Below, piece after piece: positions 8,365 to 16,852 of a DNA stretch of 64,000 nucleotides. Under the pieces are notes generated by a model. It saw only the letters and a list, made by a program, of their open reading frames with translations. It had not been told where the DNA came from and did not search any database. Both the position numbers and the translations under genes were made by a program. The stretch is from Ferrovibrio sp046294345 (GTDB lineage: Bacteria > Pseudomonadota > Alphaproteobacteria > Ferrovibrionales > Ferrovibrionaceae): assembly GCA_046294345.1 (NCBI GenBank), contig JBKBJT010000004.1, forward strand, positions 62,001-126,000. Direction: 5' to 3'. Position 1 is the first letter of the stretch. The number at the start of each line of letters is the position of its first letter.

Positions 8365-9438
8365 ATGGCGAGTGTGAGTGTGGAGGCGGTGCGCAAGCGC
8401 TATGGCGCGCTGGAAGTGATCCACGGCATTGATATCGCGATTCCGGACGGCGAGTTTGTCGTTCTGGTTGGCCCGTCGGGCTGCGGCAAGTCGACCCTGC
8501 TGCGCATGATCGCGGGGCTGGAAGAAATATCGGGCGGTTCCATTCGGATCGGCGACCGCGTGGTGAACCATGTGCCGTCGAAAGATCGCGACATCGCCAT
8601 GGTGTTCCAGAATTACGCGCTGTATCCGCATATGACGGTGCGCGAGAATATGGGGTTCTCGCTGAAACTGCGCAAAGCTGAGCAGAACGTGATCGCTGAG
8701 CGGGTGCAACGTGCCGCTGAGATTCTCAGTCTGACTGAACTCCTTGACCGCTACCCGAAGCAACTCTCCGGCGGCCAACGTCAACGCGTTGCCATGGGCC
8801 GCGCCATCGTGCGCAACCCGCAGGTCTTCCTGTTCGACGAGCCTCTGAGCAATCTGGATGCCAAGTTGCGCGTGCAGATGCGTACCGAGATCAAGGCCTT
8901 GCACCAGCAGCTTCGCACCACGTCGATCTACGTGACCCATGACCAGATCGAGGCCATGACCATGGCCGACCGCATCGTGGTGATGCATGACGGAATCGTA
9001 GAGCAGATCGGCACACCGCTGGAGCTTTACGATACACCGGCCAACCTGTTCGTGGCCGGTTTCATCGGGTCGCCGGCGATCAACCTTATCCGTGGGGTTC
9101 TGCGTCGCGATGGCGGCCGTTCTTGGGTGGCGACCGAAGCGGGTATCGACCTGCCGCTGGATGGCACCGCGGCAGGTCATGACGGCCAGGCCGTGGTGTA
9201 TGGTTTCCGACCCGAACATCTGACGCCGGTGAATGGCAGCGGCCTGCCTACGCGGGTGGAGGTGGTGGAGCCGACCGGCGCCAATACCTTCGTCTATGCC
9301 GAACTGGGTGGGGCGCAAATCTGCGGCGTGTTCAGCGAGCGGCGTGGGTTCACGGCCGGCGAAACGCTGCATATGGTGCCGCAGCTTGATCGCGTGCATC
9401 TGTTCGATGCCGCCAGCGGACGCCGCCTGGTGGCCTGA
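8365..9438 (+). CDS. Sugar ABC transporter ATP-binding protein (UgpC/MalK type)
   Basis: A 357-residue cytoplasmic ATPase. The Walker A motif GPSGCGKST is at residues 36-44, the ABC signature LSGGQ at 134-138, Walker B with Asp158-Glu159, and the switch His in VTHDQIEAM. The C-terminal third (from about 240) is the TOBE/OB regulatory domain found in MalK-like subunits, so it probably serves only CUT1 importers. It completes the importer with the two permeases and binding protein. The next gene, a 2-keto-3-deoxygalactonate kinase, follows after 51 bases, tying the transporter to sugar-acid catabolism. Confidence 0.92.
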   Translation: MASVSVEAVRKRYGALEVIHGIDIAIPDGEFVVLVGPSGCGKSTLLRMIAGLEEISGGSIRIGDRVVNHVPSKDRDIAMVFQNYALYPHMTVRENMGFSLKLRKAEQNVIAERVQRAAEILSLTELLDRYPKQLSGGQRQRVAMGRAIVRNPQVFLFDEPLSNLDAKLRVQMRTEIKALHQQLRTTSIYVTHDQIEAMTMADRIVVMHDGIVEQIGTPLELYDTPANLFVAGFIGSPAINLIRGVLRRDGGRSWVATEAGIDLPLDGTAAGHDGQAVVYGFRPEHLTPVNGSGLPTRVEVVEPTGANTFVYAELGGAQICGVFSERRGFTAGETLHMVPQLDRVHLFDAASGRRLVA

Positions 9439-9489
9439 TCTGGCGCTGCCCGACCGATAACCGGCATCGGCTGATGATCGGGACAGTCA

Positions 9490-10368
9490 ATGATCGGCAT
9501 TGATTGGGGCAGCAGCAATTTCCGCGCCTATCGTATCGGGCCTGATGGGACAGTGCAGGAACGGCGCGAAGCCGATTCCGGCATCGCCGGCCTGGAACGC
9601 ACCGATTATCCGGCGATCCTACAACAGCGGATCGGCGACTGGCTGGCGGCGGATTCCGGCCCGGTGCTGCTGTCCGGTATGGTGGGCAGCCGGCAGGGCT
9701 GGCGCGAGGCGGCTTATGTGGCCTGCCCTGCGGGCTTGGCCGATCTGGCCGCTGCGCTCTGTTCGGTTGAAATCGGTAAGGGGCGGGTCGGCCATATCGT
9801 TCCCGGCCTGTCCTGCCGCGATGCCGATGATGTGCCGGATGTGATGCGGGGCGAGGAGATTCAGCTTTTTGGCCTTGATCTGTCCGCCGGCATGGTTATG
9901 GCCATCCTGCCCGGCACCCATTCCAAGCATGTGCGCCTGGTGGATGGTCGGGTGGCCGGTTTTGCCACGATGATGACCGGAGAGCTTTATGCGCTGCTGT
10001 CGACCCACGGGCTGATCGCGGCCATGCTCCCGCAGGAGCCGACTGATTTCGACGAGTCGGGGTTCCATGCCGGGCTTCTGGCTTCGGGGCAACCGGGTGG
10101 CTTGCTGCACCACCTGTTCGGGGTGCGCAGCCGGCGCCTGTTCGGGGAACTGGCCATCACGGCGGCGCCCGATTTTCTTTCCGGCCTGCTGATCGGACAT
10201 GAGTTGCGCAGCGCCGAACGGCACGGCGAAGTACAAATCATCGCTGGCCAGAAGCTGGCGAAGCGGTATCTTAAAGCCTGCGGCTGGCTCGGAATCCCGG
10301 CCGCCATTGCTCCGGAAGATGCCGCGGCTCGCGGCCTGTACCGCCTGAGCCGCCTTCTGACGCGATAA
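9490..10368 (+). CDS. dgoK: 2-dehydro-3-deoxygalactonokinase
   Basis: A 292-residue ATP-dependent kinase of the DgoK family. The phosphate-binding opening MIGIDWGSSNFRAYRI and the internal GTHSKHV segment (residues ~139-145) are family hallmarks. It phosphorylates 2-keto-3-deoxy-galactonate to the 6-phosphate, the step before aldol cleavage. It lies 37 bases upstream of the matching aldolase, the usual dgoK-dgoA order of the De Ley-Doudoroff galactose/galactonate route. A second, PfkB-type 2-keto-3-deoxy acid kinase sits at the other end of the island, so two substrate branches may converge. Confidence 0.9.
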   Translation: MIGIDWGSSNFRAYRIGPDGTVQERREADSGIAGLERTDYPAILQQRIGDWLAADSGPVLLSGMVGSRQGWREAAYVACPAGLADLAAALCSVEIGKGRVGHIVPGLSCRDADDVPDVMRGEEIQLFGLDLSAGMVMAILPGTHSKHVRLVDGRVAGFATMMTGELYALLSTHGLIAAMLPQEPTDFDESGFHAGLLASGQPGGLLHHLFGVRSRRLFGELAITAAPDFLSGLLIGHELRSAERHGEVQIIAGQKLAKRYLKACGWLGIPAAIAPEDAAARGLYRLSRLLTR

Positions 10369-10405
10369 GGCCACAGTGCTGGCATAAACAGCCTGGGAGG
10401 GCGCC

Positions 10406-11077
10406 ATGAAAAGCTTTTCGACTTGGCTGCAGGAATGTCCGCTGATCGCCATTCTGCGTGGCATCCGCCCCGATGAAGCCGTTGAGATCGGCGATGCCCT
10501 GTTTGACGCCGGTTTCCGCATTATCGAGGTGCCGCTCAATTCACCAGATCCGATGGAGAGCATCGCGGCGCTCTCGAAGCATTTCGGCGATCGCGCCCTG
10601 ATCGGCGCCGGCACGGTGATCGATCCCGGCTGCATCAAGCGGGTGGCGATGTCGGGCGGGCATCTGATCGTGGCGCCCAATGCCAATCCTGAAGTGGTGC
10701 ACAAGGCGAAGGTACTGGACATGGCCGCGGTGCCCGGTGTGTTCACGCCCACTGAGGCCTTCGCGATGATCGCGGAAGGCGCAGATGCCCTGAAACTGTT
10801 CCCCGCCGAGGCAGCCAGCCCCGTGGTGCTGAAAAGCCTGCGCGCCGTGCTGCCGCCGCGCCTGCCGGTGCTGCCGGTCGGGGGTATTCACCCTGAGGAT
10901 TTCGCCAGCTGGCAGGCCGCCGGTGCGGCCGGCTTCGGGCTGGGTTCCGCCTTGTACAAGCCGGGGTTCAGCGCCCGCAAGGTGGCCAAGCGGGCCAGGC
11001 GCGTCATGGCGGCGCTGGGCAGTCAGAGGAACTTGGCGGCAATGTCGGTGGATGAGGCCCGTCCGACGCTGTCGTAA
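10406..11077 (+). CDS. dgoA: 2-dehydro-3-deoxy-6-phosphogalactonate aldolase (KDPG/KDPGal class I)
   Basis: A 223-residue class I aldolase of the KDPG/KDPGal family. The Schiff-base lysine is Lys130 in GADALKLFPAE and the proton-shuttle glutamate is Glu41 in IIEVPLNSP; PLNSPDP favours the phosphogalactonate branch over Eda. It splits the 6-phosphate into pyruvate and glyceraldehyde-3-phosphate. GGGAGG precedes the ATG. The last ~20 residues extend beyond the family core and overlap the converging patatin-like gene by 55 bases, so the C-terminal tail may be non-essential. Confidence 0.9.
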   Translation: MKSFSTWLQECPLIAILRGIRPDEAVEIGDALFDAGFRIIEVPLNSPDPMESIAALSKHFGDRALIGAGTVIDPGCIKRVAMSGGHLIVAPNANPEVVHKAKVLDMAAVPGVFTPTEAFAMIAEGADALKLFPAEAASPVVLKSLRAVLPPRLPVLPVGGIHPEDFASWQAAGAAGFGLGSALYKPGFSARKVAKRARRVMAALGSQRNLAAMSVDEARPTLS

Positions 11078-12120
11078 TGCTGGCGCAGGAACCGTGTGGC
11101 CTGCCTGCGGCCCAGTTCAAACAGGCCCTGCAGGAAATCCCAGTCGACATTGTATTTGCTGGCCGCGCCGAGTTTTGCCAGTTGCGTTTCGGCGTCGATG
11201 GTGTGGATGAACATGCGCTTCAGCCGGCCGCCGTCGTCGAAGCCAGCTTCGATCATGCGGGTAACGAAGGCGATGGCACGCATCTCGCGCACCAGGCTGG
11301 AATTGAAGCTTAAGGTGTTGACGCGGTCGAGGATCGCCTGCGGCGATTTCGGCAGCGAGGGGATGTTCATGGGGTTGATCTGCACGATCAGCACATCGCG
11401 GCTGTCGCAATTGTAGATCAGCGGATAGATCGGCGGGTTGCCCATGAAGCCGCCATCCCAGTAATGCCGGCCGCCGATCTTCACCGCCTGAAACAGATGT
11501 GGCAGGCAGGCCGAGGCGAGCAGGGCGTCGATCGACACCTCGGTGTTGTCGAAGATCTTGATCTTGCCGCTCAGCACATCGGTGGCGCAGACGAACAGCT
11601 TGACCGCCGTGCATTCGTGCAGGGCGTCGCAATCCAGGCTCTGCTGCAGAATCTTGCGCAGCGGGTTGTGATCCTTCGGCCCGGTCTGGTAGGGCGAGGC
11701 GATCCGGCTGCTCAGTTCCATCAGGTGGTAGCTGGGTGAATAATCGATTCCACCCAGCTTGAACCAGTGATCCAGCAGGCTGGGGCGGAACGGTGAAAAG
11801 CGGGCCGCATCAGCGACGCGCCGCCAGAAATCGTGCAGCGCCTGGCGAGCTTCGTTTATGCCGCCCTTGGCCAGGCCGTTTGCCAGGACCGCCGCATTCA
11901 TTGCACCGGCCGATGTACCGGAGATGCCTTCGATGGTGAAGCAGTCTTCTTCCAACAGGCGATCCAGCACGCCCCAGGTGAACGCGCCATGGGTGCCGCC
12001 GCCCTGCAGGGCGAGGTTGATCGGCTTGCGCTTACGCGCATTCCGCGCCGTTTTTGCCGGCGTGCTTCTGGTCTTGCGGGATTTTGGCGGAGACGGCATT
12101 GGCGGGATGGTTTCGCCCAT
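11023..12120 (-). CDS. Patatin-like phospholipase family protein
   Basis: A 365-residue patatin-fold acyl hydrolase. Visible are the glycine-rich oxyanion loop GGGTHGAF (40-47), the nucleophile elbow GTSAG with Ser70, and the catalytic aspartate in DGG (Asp222). This Ser-Asp dyad hydrolyses lipid acyl esters. The basic, proline-rich N-terminal ~30 residues have no signal-peptide character, so the protein is probably cytoplasmic or membrane-associated. If the first ATG is used, only 14 bases separate it from the divergent methyltransferase start; an internal ATG at 12099 is possible. Its 3' end overlaps the aldolase gene. Confidence 0.87.
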   Translation of the reverse strand: MGETIPPMPSPPKSRKTRSTPAKTARNARKRKPINLALQGGGTHGAFTWGVLDRLLEEDCFTIEGISGTSAGAMNAAVLANGLAKGGINEARQALHDFWRRVADAARFSPFRPSLLDHWFKLGGIDYSPSYHLMELSSRIASPYQTGPKDHNPLRKILQQSLDCDALHECTAVKLFVCATDVLSGKIKIFDNTEVSIDALLASACLPHLFQAVKIGGRHYWDGGFMGNPPIYPLIYNCDSRDVLIVQINPMNIPSLPKSPQAILDRVNTLSFNSSLVREMRAIAFVTRMIEAGFDDGGRLKRMFIHTIDAETQLAKLGAASKYNVDWDFLQGLFELGRRQATRFLRQHYDSVGRASSTDIAAKFL

Positions 12121-12134
12121 GTCAGAATGAAGCC

Positions 12135-13034
12135 ATGAGCGACACTATGCAGATTTTCGACCGCGCCGTGAAGCGGCGTCATCGTCAGCGCGCGGCCTCG
12201 CAGGCGGCCGAATATGATTTCCTGCGTGCCGCTGTGGCCGACCGGCTGCTCGACCGGCTGGAGGACATCCGCCGCACATTCCCGCTGGCCCTGGTGCAGG
12301 GTTGCGATACGGCGTGGCTGCAGGGGCGGCTGCAGGGCAGGGGCGGGATCGAGACACTGGTCTCGATGGATGCCGTGCCCGCCACGGCGCGGGTGCATGT
12401 GGTGGCAGATGAGGAATTCCTGCCTTTCGCCGAGCAGCGTTTTGATCTGGTGATCGCGTTGCTGAACCTGCACTGGGTCAACGACCTGCCGGGGGCGCTG
12501 ATCCAGATCCAGCGTGCGCTGAAACCCGACGGCCTGTTCCTGGGTGCAATGTTAGGCGGGGCGACCCTGAGTGAGCTGCGCCAGTCCTGGCTGGCCGCCG
12601 AATCCGAGCTGGAAGGTGGCGCAAGCCCCCGCGTGTCGCCTATGGCCGAGACACTGGACGGCGCCGCCCTGCTGCAGCGCGCCGGCTTCGCCCTGCCGGT
12701 GGCCGACAGCGAGGTGATCCGCGTCACCTATGCCGATGCCTTCCGCCTCATGCACGACCTTCGCGGCATGGGCGAGACGAATGCGACGCTCAGTCGCCGC
12801 AAAACATTTACGCGCCGTGCCACGCTGTTGCGCATGGCGGAAGTCTATCAGCAGCGTTTTCCTGCCGAAGATGGCCGTATCGCGGCCGGGTTTGAGGTGA
12901 TCACGCTTACCGGCTGGTCGCCCCATGACAGCCAGCAGAAGCCGCTCCGCCCCGGCATGGCGGCCAACCGGCTGGCGGCAGCGCTGGATACCGTGGAATA
13001 TCCCCTCGGCGACCGACCGGCGCCGAAACGCTGA
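12135..13034 (+). CDS. Class I SAM-dependent methyltransferase (BioC/NDUFAF5-like)
   Basis: A 299-residue protein with the BioC/NDUFAF5 layout: MQIFDRAVKRRHRQRAA at the N terminus, a Rossmann core with VVADEEFLPFAEQRFDLVIALLNLHWVNDLPG (about 87-118), and the C-terminal FRLMHDLRGMGETNA block typical of this family. Mitochondrial and alphaproteobacterial homologues act on complex I subunits; BioC proteins methylate malonyl-ACP. No biotin genes are nearby, so the NDUFAF5-like reading is preferred. The ATG at 12135 matches the family start. It is divergent from the patatin gene with a very short spacer. Confidence 0.82.
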   Translation: MSDTMQIFDRAVKRRHRQRAASQAAEYDFLRAAVADRLLDRLEDIRRTFPLALVQGCDTAWLQGRLQGRGGIETLVSMDAVPATARVHVVADEEFLPFAEQRFDLVIALLNLHWVNDLPGALIQIQRALKPDGLFLGAMLGGATLSELRQSWLAAESELEGGASPRVSPMAETLDGAALLQRAGFALPVADSEVIRVTYADAFRLMHDLRGMGETNATLSRRKTFTRRATLLRMAEVYQQRFPAEDGRIAAGFEVITLTGWSPHDSQQKPLRPGMAANRLAAALDTVEYPLGDRPAPKR

Positions 13035-13035
13035 T

Positions 13036-13644
13036 TCAGCGGCCCGGTTCGAACAGCAGGCTGAGGATGCGGTTCAGTGCCGCATCGGCGGCCTTGCGCG
13101 CAGCCGCTTCATCTTCGGCCTCGGCCAGCCACAGCACGGTTTCGTTCATTGCGCCGGTCAGCAGGAAGGTCAGCGCTTCGGCGGATATCTGTCGGTCCTG
13201 GGGCAGTTCGGCCAGCGCTGCCTCAATCCCTTGGCGCAGCGAGCCCCGGCCATAACGCCCGTCGATCTCACGCCAGCGCTGCCAGCCGATCACCGATGGC
13301 GCATCCACAAGGAATATCTGCCGCGCATCCGGCTGCAGGCAGGCATCCAGGAAAGCCGCGCTGCCTTTGGTCAGGGCATCCAGCGGAGAGGTGGCTGTGG
13401 CGGCGGCGGCCTCGATGGCGGCCAGCACCTCGGCCGCGATGCTTTCCACCAATGCCTCGAACAGGGCCCGCTTGTCGGCGAAGTGGTAATACAGCGCGCC
13501 GCGCGTGACGCCGGCCTCGCGCACCACGTCTTCCGTGCCGGTACCGGCATAGCCCGTGGCCGCAAACAGCCTTCGCGCCGTGGCCAGCAGGGCGCCCCGC
13601 GTGGCGGCATGTTTTTCAGCCTTGGTCTGCTTTCTATCTTGCAT
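13036..13644 (-). CDS. TetR/AcrR-family transcriptional regulator
   Basis: A 202-residue repressor. The HTH (about residues 12-60) includes FAATGYAGTGTEDVVREAG and VTRGALYYHFADKRALFEALV, the standard TetR recognition helix. The C-terminal ligand domain is all helical and cannot be assigned a ligand. The start codon directly abuts a 17-bp palindrome, and a strong promoter places the transcript start only a few bases before the ATG, so the mRNA is probably leaderless. It is divergent from the VOC-family gene, which it probably controls as well as itself. Confidence 0.9.
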   Translation of the reverse strand: MQDRKQTKAEKHAATRGALLATARRLFAATGYAGTGTEDVVREAGVTRGALYYHFADKRALFEALVESIAAEVLAAIEAAAATATSPLDALTKGSAAFLDACLQPDARQIFLVDAPSVIGWQRWREIDGRYGRGSLRQGIEAALAELPQDRQISAEALTFLLTGAMNETVLWLAEAEDEAAARKAADAALNRILSLLFEPGR

Positions 13645-13661
13645 ACATACAGCCTGTATGT
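13645..13661. promoter_or_regulatory. TetR operator palindrome ACATACAG-C-CTGTATGT
   Basis: Perfect 8-bp arms around a single central base, lying directly between the tetR start codon and its -10 box. The sequence class (ACATACA...TGTATGT) is that of known AcrR/TtgR-like TetR operators. Binding here would cover the tetR transcription start. Confidence 0.75.
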
Positions 13662-13689
13662 TTATATCCAGCCCAATCGCCGCTGTCCA
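13661..13689 (-). promoter_or_regulatory. tetR promoter, near-consensus
   Basis: On the minus strand, TGGACA (13684-13689) and TATAAA (13661-13666) are spaced by 17 bases. The predicted transcript start is then only about 5 bases before the tetR ATG, and the operator overlaps it. Confidence 0.65.
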
Positions 13690-13758
13690 GACCGATCAGC
13701 GGCGAATCGAAGAGGTCCCCGACTTACAGCCGGGATCATGCAGGAAAGGAGCCCTATC

Positions 13759-14193
13759 GTGAAACCGACCAGCTATTACCCGGTGATCTGTACTGCCAAG
13801 GTGGCGGAAACCGCAGCTTTCTATCGGGCCCATTTCGGCTTTGCGCCAGCCTTCGAGAGTGACTGGTACGTGCATCTCACCAGCCAGGCCGATCCGCGCG
13901 TGAATCTCGCCATCCTCGATCACGGGCATGCCACCATCCCCGCCGGTTTCCGCAAACCGGTGCAGGGTCTGCTGATCAATTTCGAGGTGGACGACGTGGA
14001 CAGCGAATATGAGAAGGCGAAGGTTGCCGGCCTGGATATCCGGCTGGAACTACGCGACGAGGATTTCGGCCAGCGCCATTTCATCCTGGCCGATCCCAAT
14101 GGCGTACTGATCGACGTGATCAAGCCGATCCCGCCTTCGGCCGAGTATGCCGCACAATATGACGCGGCTGCGCTGGAGAAGATCGGCGGCTAG
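13759..14193 (+). CDS. VOC (glyoxalase/bleomycin-resistance) family protein
   Basis: A 144-residue protein with two beta-alpha-beta-beta-beta modules: YYPVICTAKVAETAAFYRAHFGF near the start and a second module from QGLLINFEVDDV to FILADPNGVLIDVIKP. The pattern is that of vicinal-oxygen-chelate metal enzymes or small-molecule-binding proteins. The GTG start at 13759 is chosen because AAGGAG is 7 bases upstream; an in-frame ATG at 13738 lacks one. It is divergent from tetR across the operator, so it is probably the regulated partner, perhaps acting on a toxic electrophile or aromatic. Its TAG stop shares CTAG with the converging NUDIX gene. Confidence 0.85.
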   Translation: MKPTSYYPVICTAKVAETAAFYRAHFGFAPAFESDWYVHLTSQADPRVNLAILDHGHATIPAGFRKPVQGLLINFEVDDVDSEYEKAKVAGLDIRLELRDEDFGQRHFILADPNGVLIDVIKPIPPSAEYAAQYDAAALEKIGG

Positions 14194-14669
14194 ACCAGCA
14201 GGTCGCGCAGCATCGCCACCAAAGGGATGTCGGCCGGGGGCATGGGCAACTCGCCCATCTTCACCGGCCGCACCCATTTCATCGCCTGGCCTTCGCGCGG
14301 CTGTGGCTGGCCCACCCAGCGCCGGCAGACATAGAGCGGCATCAGCAGGTGGAAATCCTCGTAAGCATGGCTGGCGAAGGCAAACGGCGCGAGGCAGGCC
14401 GCAGAGATATCCAGATGCAGTTCTTCATGCAGCTCTCGGATCAGGGCCGCTTCCGGCGTTTCATTCGGTTCGACCTTGCCGCCGGGGAATTCCCACATGC
14501 CGGCCAGCTTCTTGCCTTCGGGCCGCTGGGTCAGCAGCACGCGGCCATCGGTGTCGACCAGCGCCACCGCCACCACCAGCACCACCGGCTTGGGCGTCAG
14601 CAGGGCGGCAGCATCGCCCGGGCAGAGCGCGTCAGCTTCGGTAATCGGCATTGATGTCGATATATCCAT
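14190..14669 (-). CDS. mutT: NUDIX hydrolase, MutT-like (8-oxo-dGTP diphosphatase)
   Basis: A 159-residue pyrophosphohydrolase. The Nudix box runs GGKVEPNETPEAALIRELHEEL (residues ~63-84), with the REL-HEEL catalytic glutamates intact. GMWEFPGGK upstream is the MutT substrate-loop signature, so sanitising 8-oxo-dGTP is the likely role. It follows argJ in the conserved PPIase-argJ-mutT order. The first ATG lies 38 bases inside argJ; an ATG at 14651 (MPITEADALC) reduces the overlap and may be the true start. Confidence 0.88.
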   Translation of the reverse strand: MDISTSMPITEADALCPGDAAALLTPKPVVLVVAVALVDTDGRVLLTQRPEGKKLAGMWEFPGGKVEPNETPEAALIRELHEELHLDISAACLAPFAFASHAYEDFHLLMPLYVCRRWVGQPQPREGQAMKWVRPVKMGELPMPPADIPLVAMLRDLLV

Positions 14670-15867
14670 GCGTCAGGTCGCAGGTCCACACCCGCGCCTT
14701 GCCCTTGCCGACGCCGACATCGACGGCGATGCGCACATCGCTGCTCTTGAAATGCTTGGTGGCATAGGCGTCGTCATGGTCAGGGCGGACCATGCCGTTT
14801 TTCGTCACCGGCTTGTCCCCGATCCTGACCACCAGCTTGTCGCGGTTGGCGGGCTCTGCCGATTTCCCGACGGCCATCACGATGCGGCCCCAGTTGGCAT
14901 CGGCGCCGGCAATCGCGGTCTTCACCAGCGGCGAATTGGCGATCGCGCGGGCGATGATGCGCGCGGATGTGTCAGTCTTCGCACCGGTGACATCAACGGT
15001 CACCAGTTTCTGCGCGCCTTCGCCGTCGCGCGCCACCAGTTGCGCCAGTACGGCCATTACTTCGGTCAGCGCGCGGCGGAAATCGGCCAACCGCTTGTCG
15101 CTGGCCTTGGCCACCGGCGTATTGGCAGCCGCCCCCGTGGCGAACAGCAGCACGGTGTCCGACGTGGAGGTATCGCCATCCACCGTCAGGCAGTTGAAGC
15201 TCTGGTTATTGGCATCCTTCAGCAGGGCCTGCAGCGTGGCGGCCGGCAGCTTCGCGTCGGTGACAAAAAAGGCCAGCATCGTCGCCATATCCGGCGCGAT
15301 CATGCCCGATCCCTTGCAGAAACCGTTGATCGTCACGGTCTTGCCATCGATCTTGCAGTTTGCCGTGGCCAGCTTGGGGAAGGTGTCGGTGGTCATGATC
15401 GCCTTGGCGGCGGTAGCCCAGGCATCGGCCGACAGGGCCTTCTTCATCTTCGGCAGCTGCGCCACGATCTTTTCAGCCGGCAGAATCTGGCCGATCACGC
15501 CGGTAGAGGCGAGATAGACGTCGTTTGACTTACAGCCGACGGCCTTCGCTGTGCCATCGGCCGTGGCCTTCACGGCCTTGGTGCCGGCCTTGCCGGTGAA
15601 CACGTTGGCAATGCCGGCATTCACCACCAGGGCGCGGGCGGCGCCCTTGGGCAGGATCTTTCGGCACCATTCCACCGGTGCACCAGGCATGGAGGAACGC
15701 GTGAACACGCCGGCCACAGTGGTGCCGGCGACAAACTCGATCAGCAGCAGATCGTCGCGGTCCTTGTAGCGCATGCCGGAATGGCCGGTGGCCAGACGTG
15801 CGCCGGCCACCGGCGGCAGGACGGGAAGCTTCTTCGGCGCGAGCGGGGAAACCGGATGCGCGGCCAT
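14632..15867 (-). CDS. argJ: Bifunctional glutamate N-acetyltransferase / amino-acid N-acetyltransferase
   Basis: A 411-residue ArgJ precursor. It self-cleaves before the nucleophile Thr196 in PDMATMLAFF to give alpha and beta chains, and transfers acetyl from N-acetylornithine (and acetyl-CoA if bifunctional) to glutamate in arginine synthesis. The oxyanion residues lie in ASTGVIGQ. The ATG at 15867 follows a GGAGAAA site; upstream codons in the same frame belong to the opposite region of the PPIase gene and are not coding. It lies 22 bases downstream of the PPIase gene and overlaps mutT. Confidence 0.95.
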   Translation of the reverse strand: MAAHPVSPLAPKKLPVLPPVAGARLATGHSGMRYKDRDDLLLIEFVAGTTVAGVFTRSSMPGAPVEWCRKILPKGAARALVVNAGIANVFTGKAGTKAVKATADGTAKAVGCKSNDVYLASTGVIGQILPAEKIVAQLPKMKKALSADAWATAAKAIMTTDTFPKLATANCKIDGKTVTINGFCKGSGMIAPDMATMLAFFVTDAKLPAATLQALLKDANNQSFNCLTVDGDTSTSDTVLLFATGAAANTPVAKASDKRLADFRRALTEVMAVLAQLVARDGEGAQKLVTVDVTGAKTDTSARIIARAIANSPLVKTAIAGADANWGRIVMAVGKSAEPANRDKLVVRIGDKPVTKNGMVRPDHDDAYATKHFKSSDVRIAVDVGVGKGKARVWTCDLTHGYIDINADYRS

Positions 15868-15889
15868 GATCGTTTCTCCAGGGGCGATG

Positions 15890-16762
15890 TTATTTCTTGG
15901 GGGCCGGGGCGATGGCGGGCAGTTTGCCGGCCGGCGGCTGCCAGTCATACTGCTCGATCTTGGCATCCTTGCGCAGATCGGCAACGGTCTTTTCCACCAC
16001 CTCGTTGCCCATGATCTCGTAGACCTGGCCGCGCACATCCTCGAATTTCGGCGCCTCGGCCTTGCGGCGGGCTTCCACCTTGATGACATGCCAGCCGAAC
16101 TGGGTCTGCACCGGCGCCTCGGTTACCTGGCCAGGCTGCAGCTTGAAGGCGGCCTCGGCGAATTCCGGCACCATCTTGTCCTTGGTGAAGAATCCCAGGT
16201 CGCCGCCGGTCGCGGCCGTCGGGCCGGTCGAACGCTTCTTGGAAACCTCAGTAAAGTCGGCGCCTTTTTTCACCTCATCCAGAGCGGCCTTCGCGTCGGC
16301 TTCGGTGGCGGCCAGGATATGGCGGGCATGCACCTCTTCCTGCGGCGGCTGGGCCTTGATCAGCTCGTCGTAACGCGCCTTCAGCTTGGCCTCGGTCAGC
16401 TCGGTCTTCAGCTTGCGGTCCAGATAGGCCTGCTGCAGTACCTGCTCGCGCGCGGTCTGCAGTTGCGCCTTCACGGCCGGATCATCGCCCAGCTTGGCCT
16501 TCTCGGCGGCCATGCCCAGCAGCTTACGGGCAGCCAGTTCGTTGATCAGGCCGGGCAGCAACTGCTCGATCGGGATCTGGTTCATCGGAGCGGGAAGCTG
16601 GCTGTAGAAATCCAGCACGGCGGAGCGCGTGATCGGCTGGCCGTTCACCCGGGCCACCACGGGATCGTCACCGGCCGTCTTGGCCGGCTGGGCCTGAACA
16701 AGGGTGCTGCCGACAGCGACGAGGGCGACGGCAAGCAGGGAAGCGCGGAAGGAACGGATCAC
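15890..16762 (-). CDS. Parvulin-type peptidyl-prolyl cis-trans isomerase (periplasmic)
   Basis: A SurA/PrsA-like chaperone: a signal peptide (VIRSFRASLLAVALVAVG...VQA), an N-terminal helical chaperone region, and a parvulin domain from about EVHARHILAATEADAKAAL to TQFGWHVIKVEARR. The HARHIL, GGDLGFF and FGWHVIKV blocks are the parvulin catalytic strands. It folds exported or outer-membrane proteins. The GTG at 16762 is chosen because it places the signal peptide at the very N terminus; an ATG at 16801 would add 13 residues and has no clear ribosome site. In many alphaproteobacteria this gene stands next to secA, which is absent here. Confidence 0.88.
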   Translation of the reverse strand: MIRSFRASLLAVALVAVGSTLVQAQPAKTAGDDPVVARVNGQPITRSAVLDFYSQLPAPMNQIPIEQLLPGLINELAARKLLGMAAEKAKLGDDPAVKAQLQTAREQVLQQAYLDRKLKTELTEAKLKARYDELIKAQPPQEEVHARHILAATEADAKAALDEVKKGADFTEVSKKRSTGPTAATGGDLGFFTKDKMVPEFAEAAFKLQPGQVTEAPVQTQFGWHVIKVEARRKAEAPKFEDVRGQVYEIMGNEVVEKTVADLRKDAKIEQYDWQPPAGKLPAIAPAPKK

Positions 16763-16852
16763 GGAAGGCTCGCTGAAAACGTGGATCGGGCCGCCGAGCA
16801 TACGCTTTTTGCCGTACCGGACAAGGCGCCGGACTGTCGATAAAGGCGCGGA

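Noticed and set aside
12925..13758. Extension of the VOC gene upstream to 12925
   Set aside because: The extra 278 codons lie opposite tetR and cross its promoter-operator; the GTG at 13759 has a good ribosome site and family start.
15868..16089. N-terminal extension of argJ upstream to 16089
   Set aside because: It overlaps the PPIase gene in another frame; ATG 15867 with GGAGAAA gives the normal ArgJ length.
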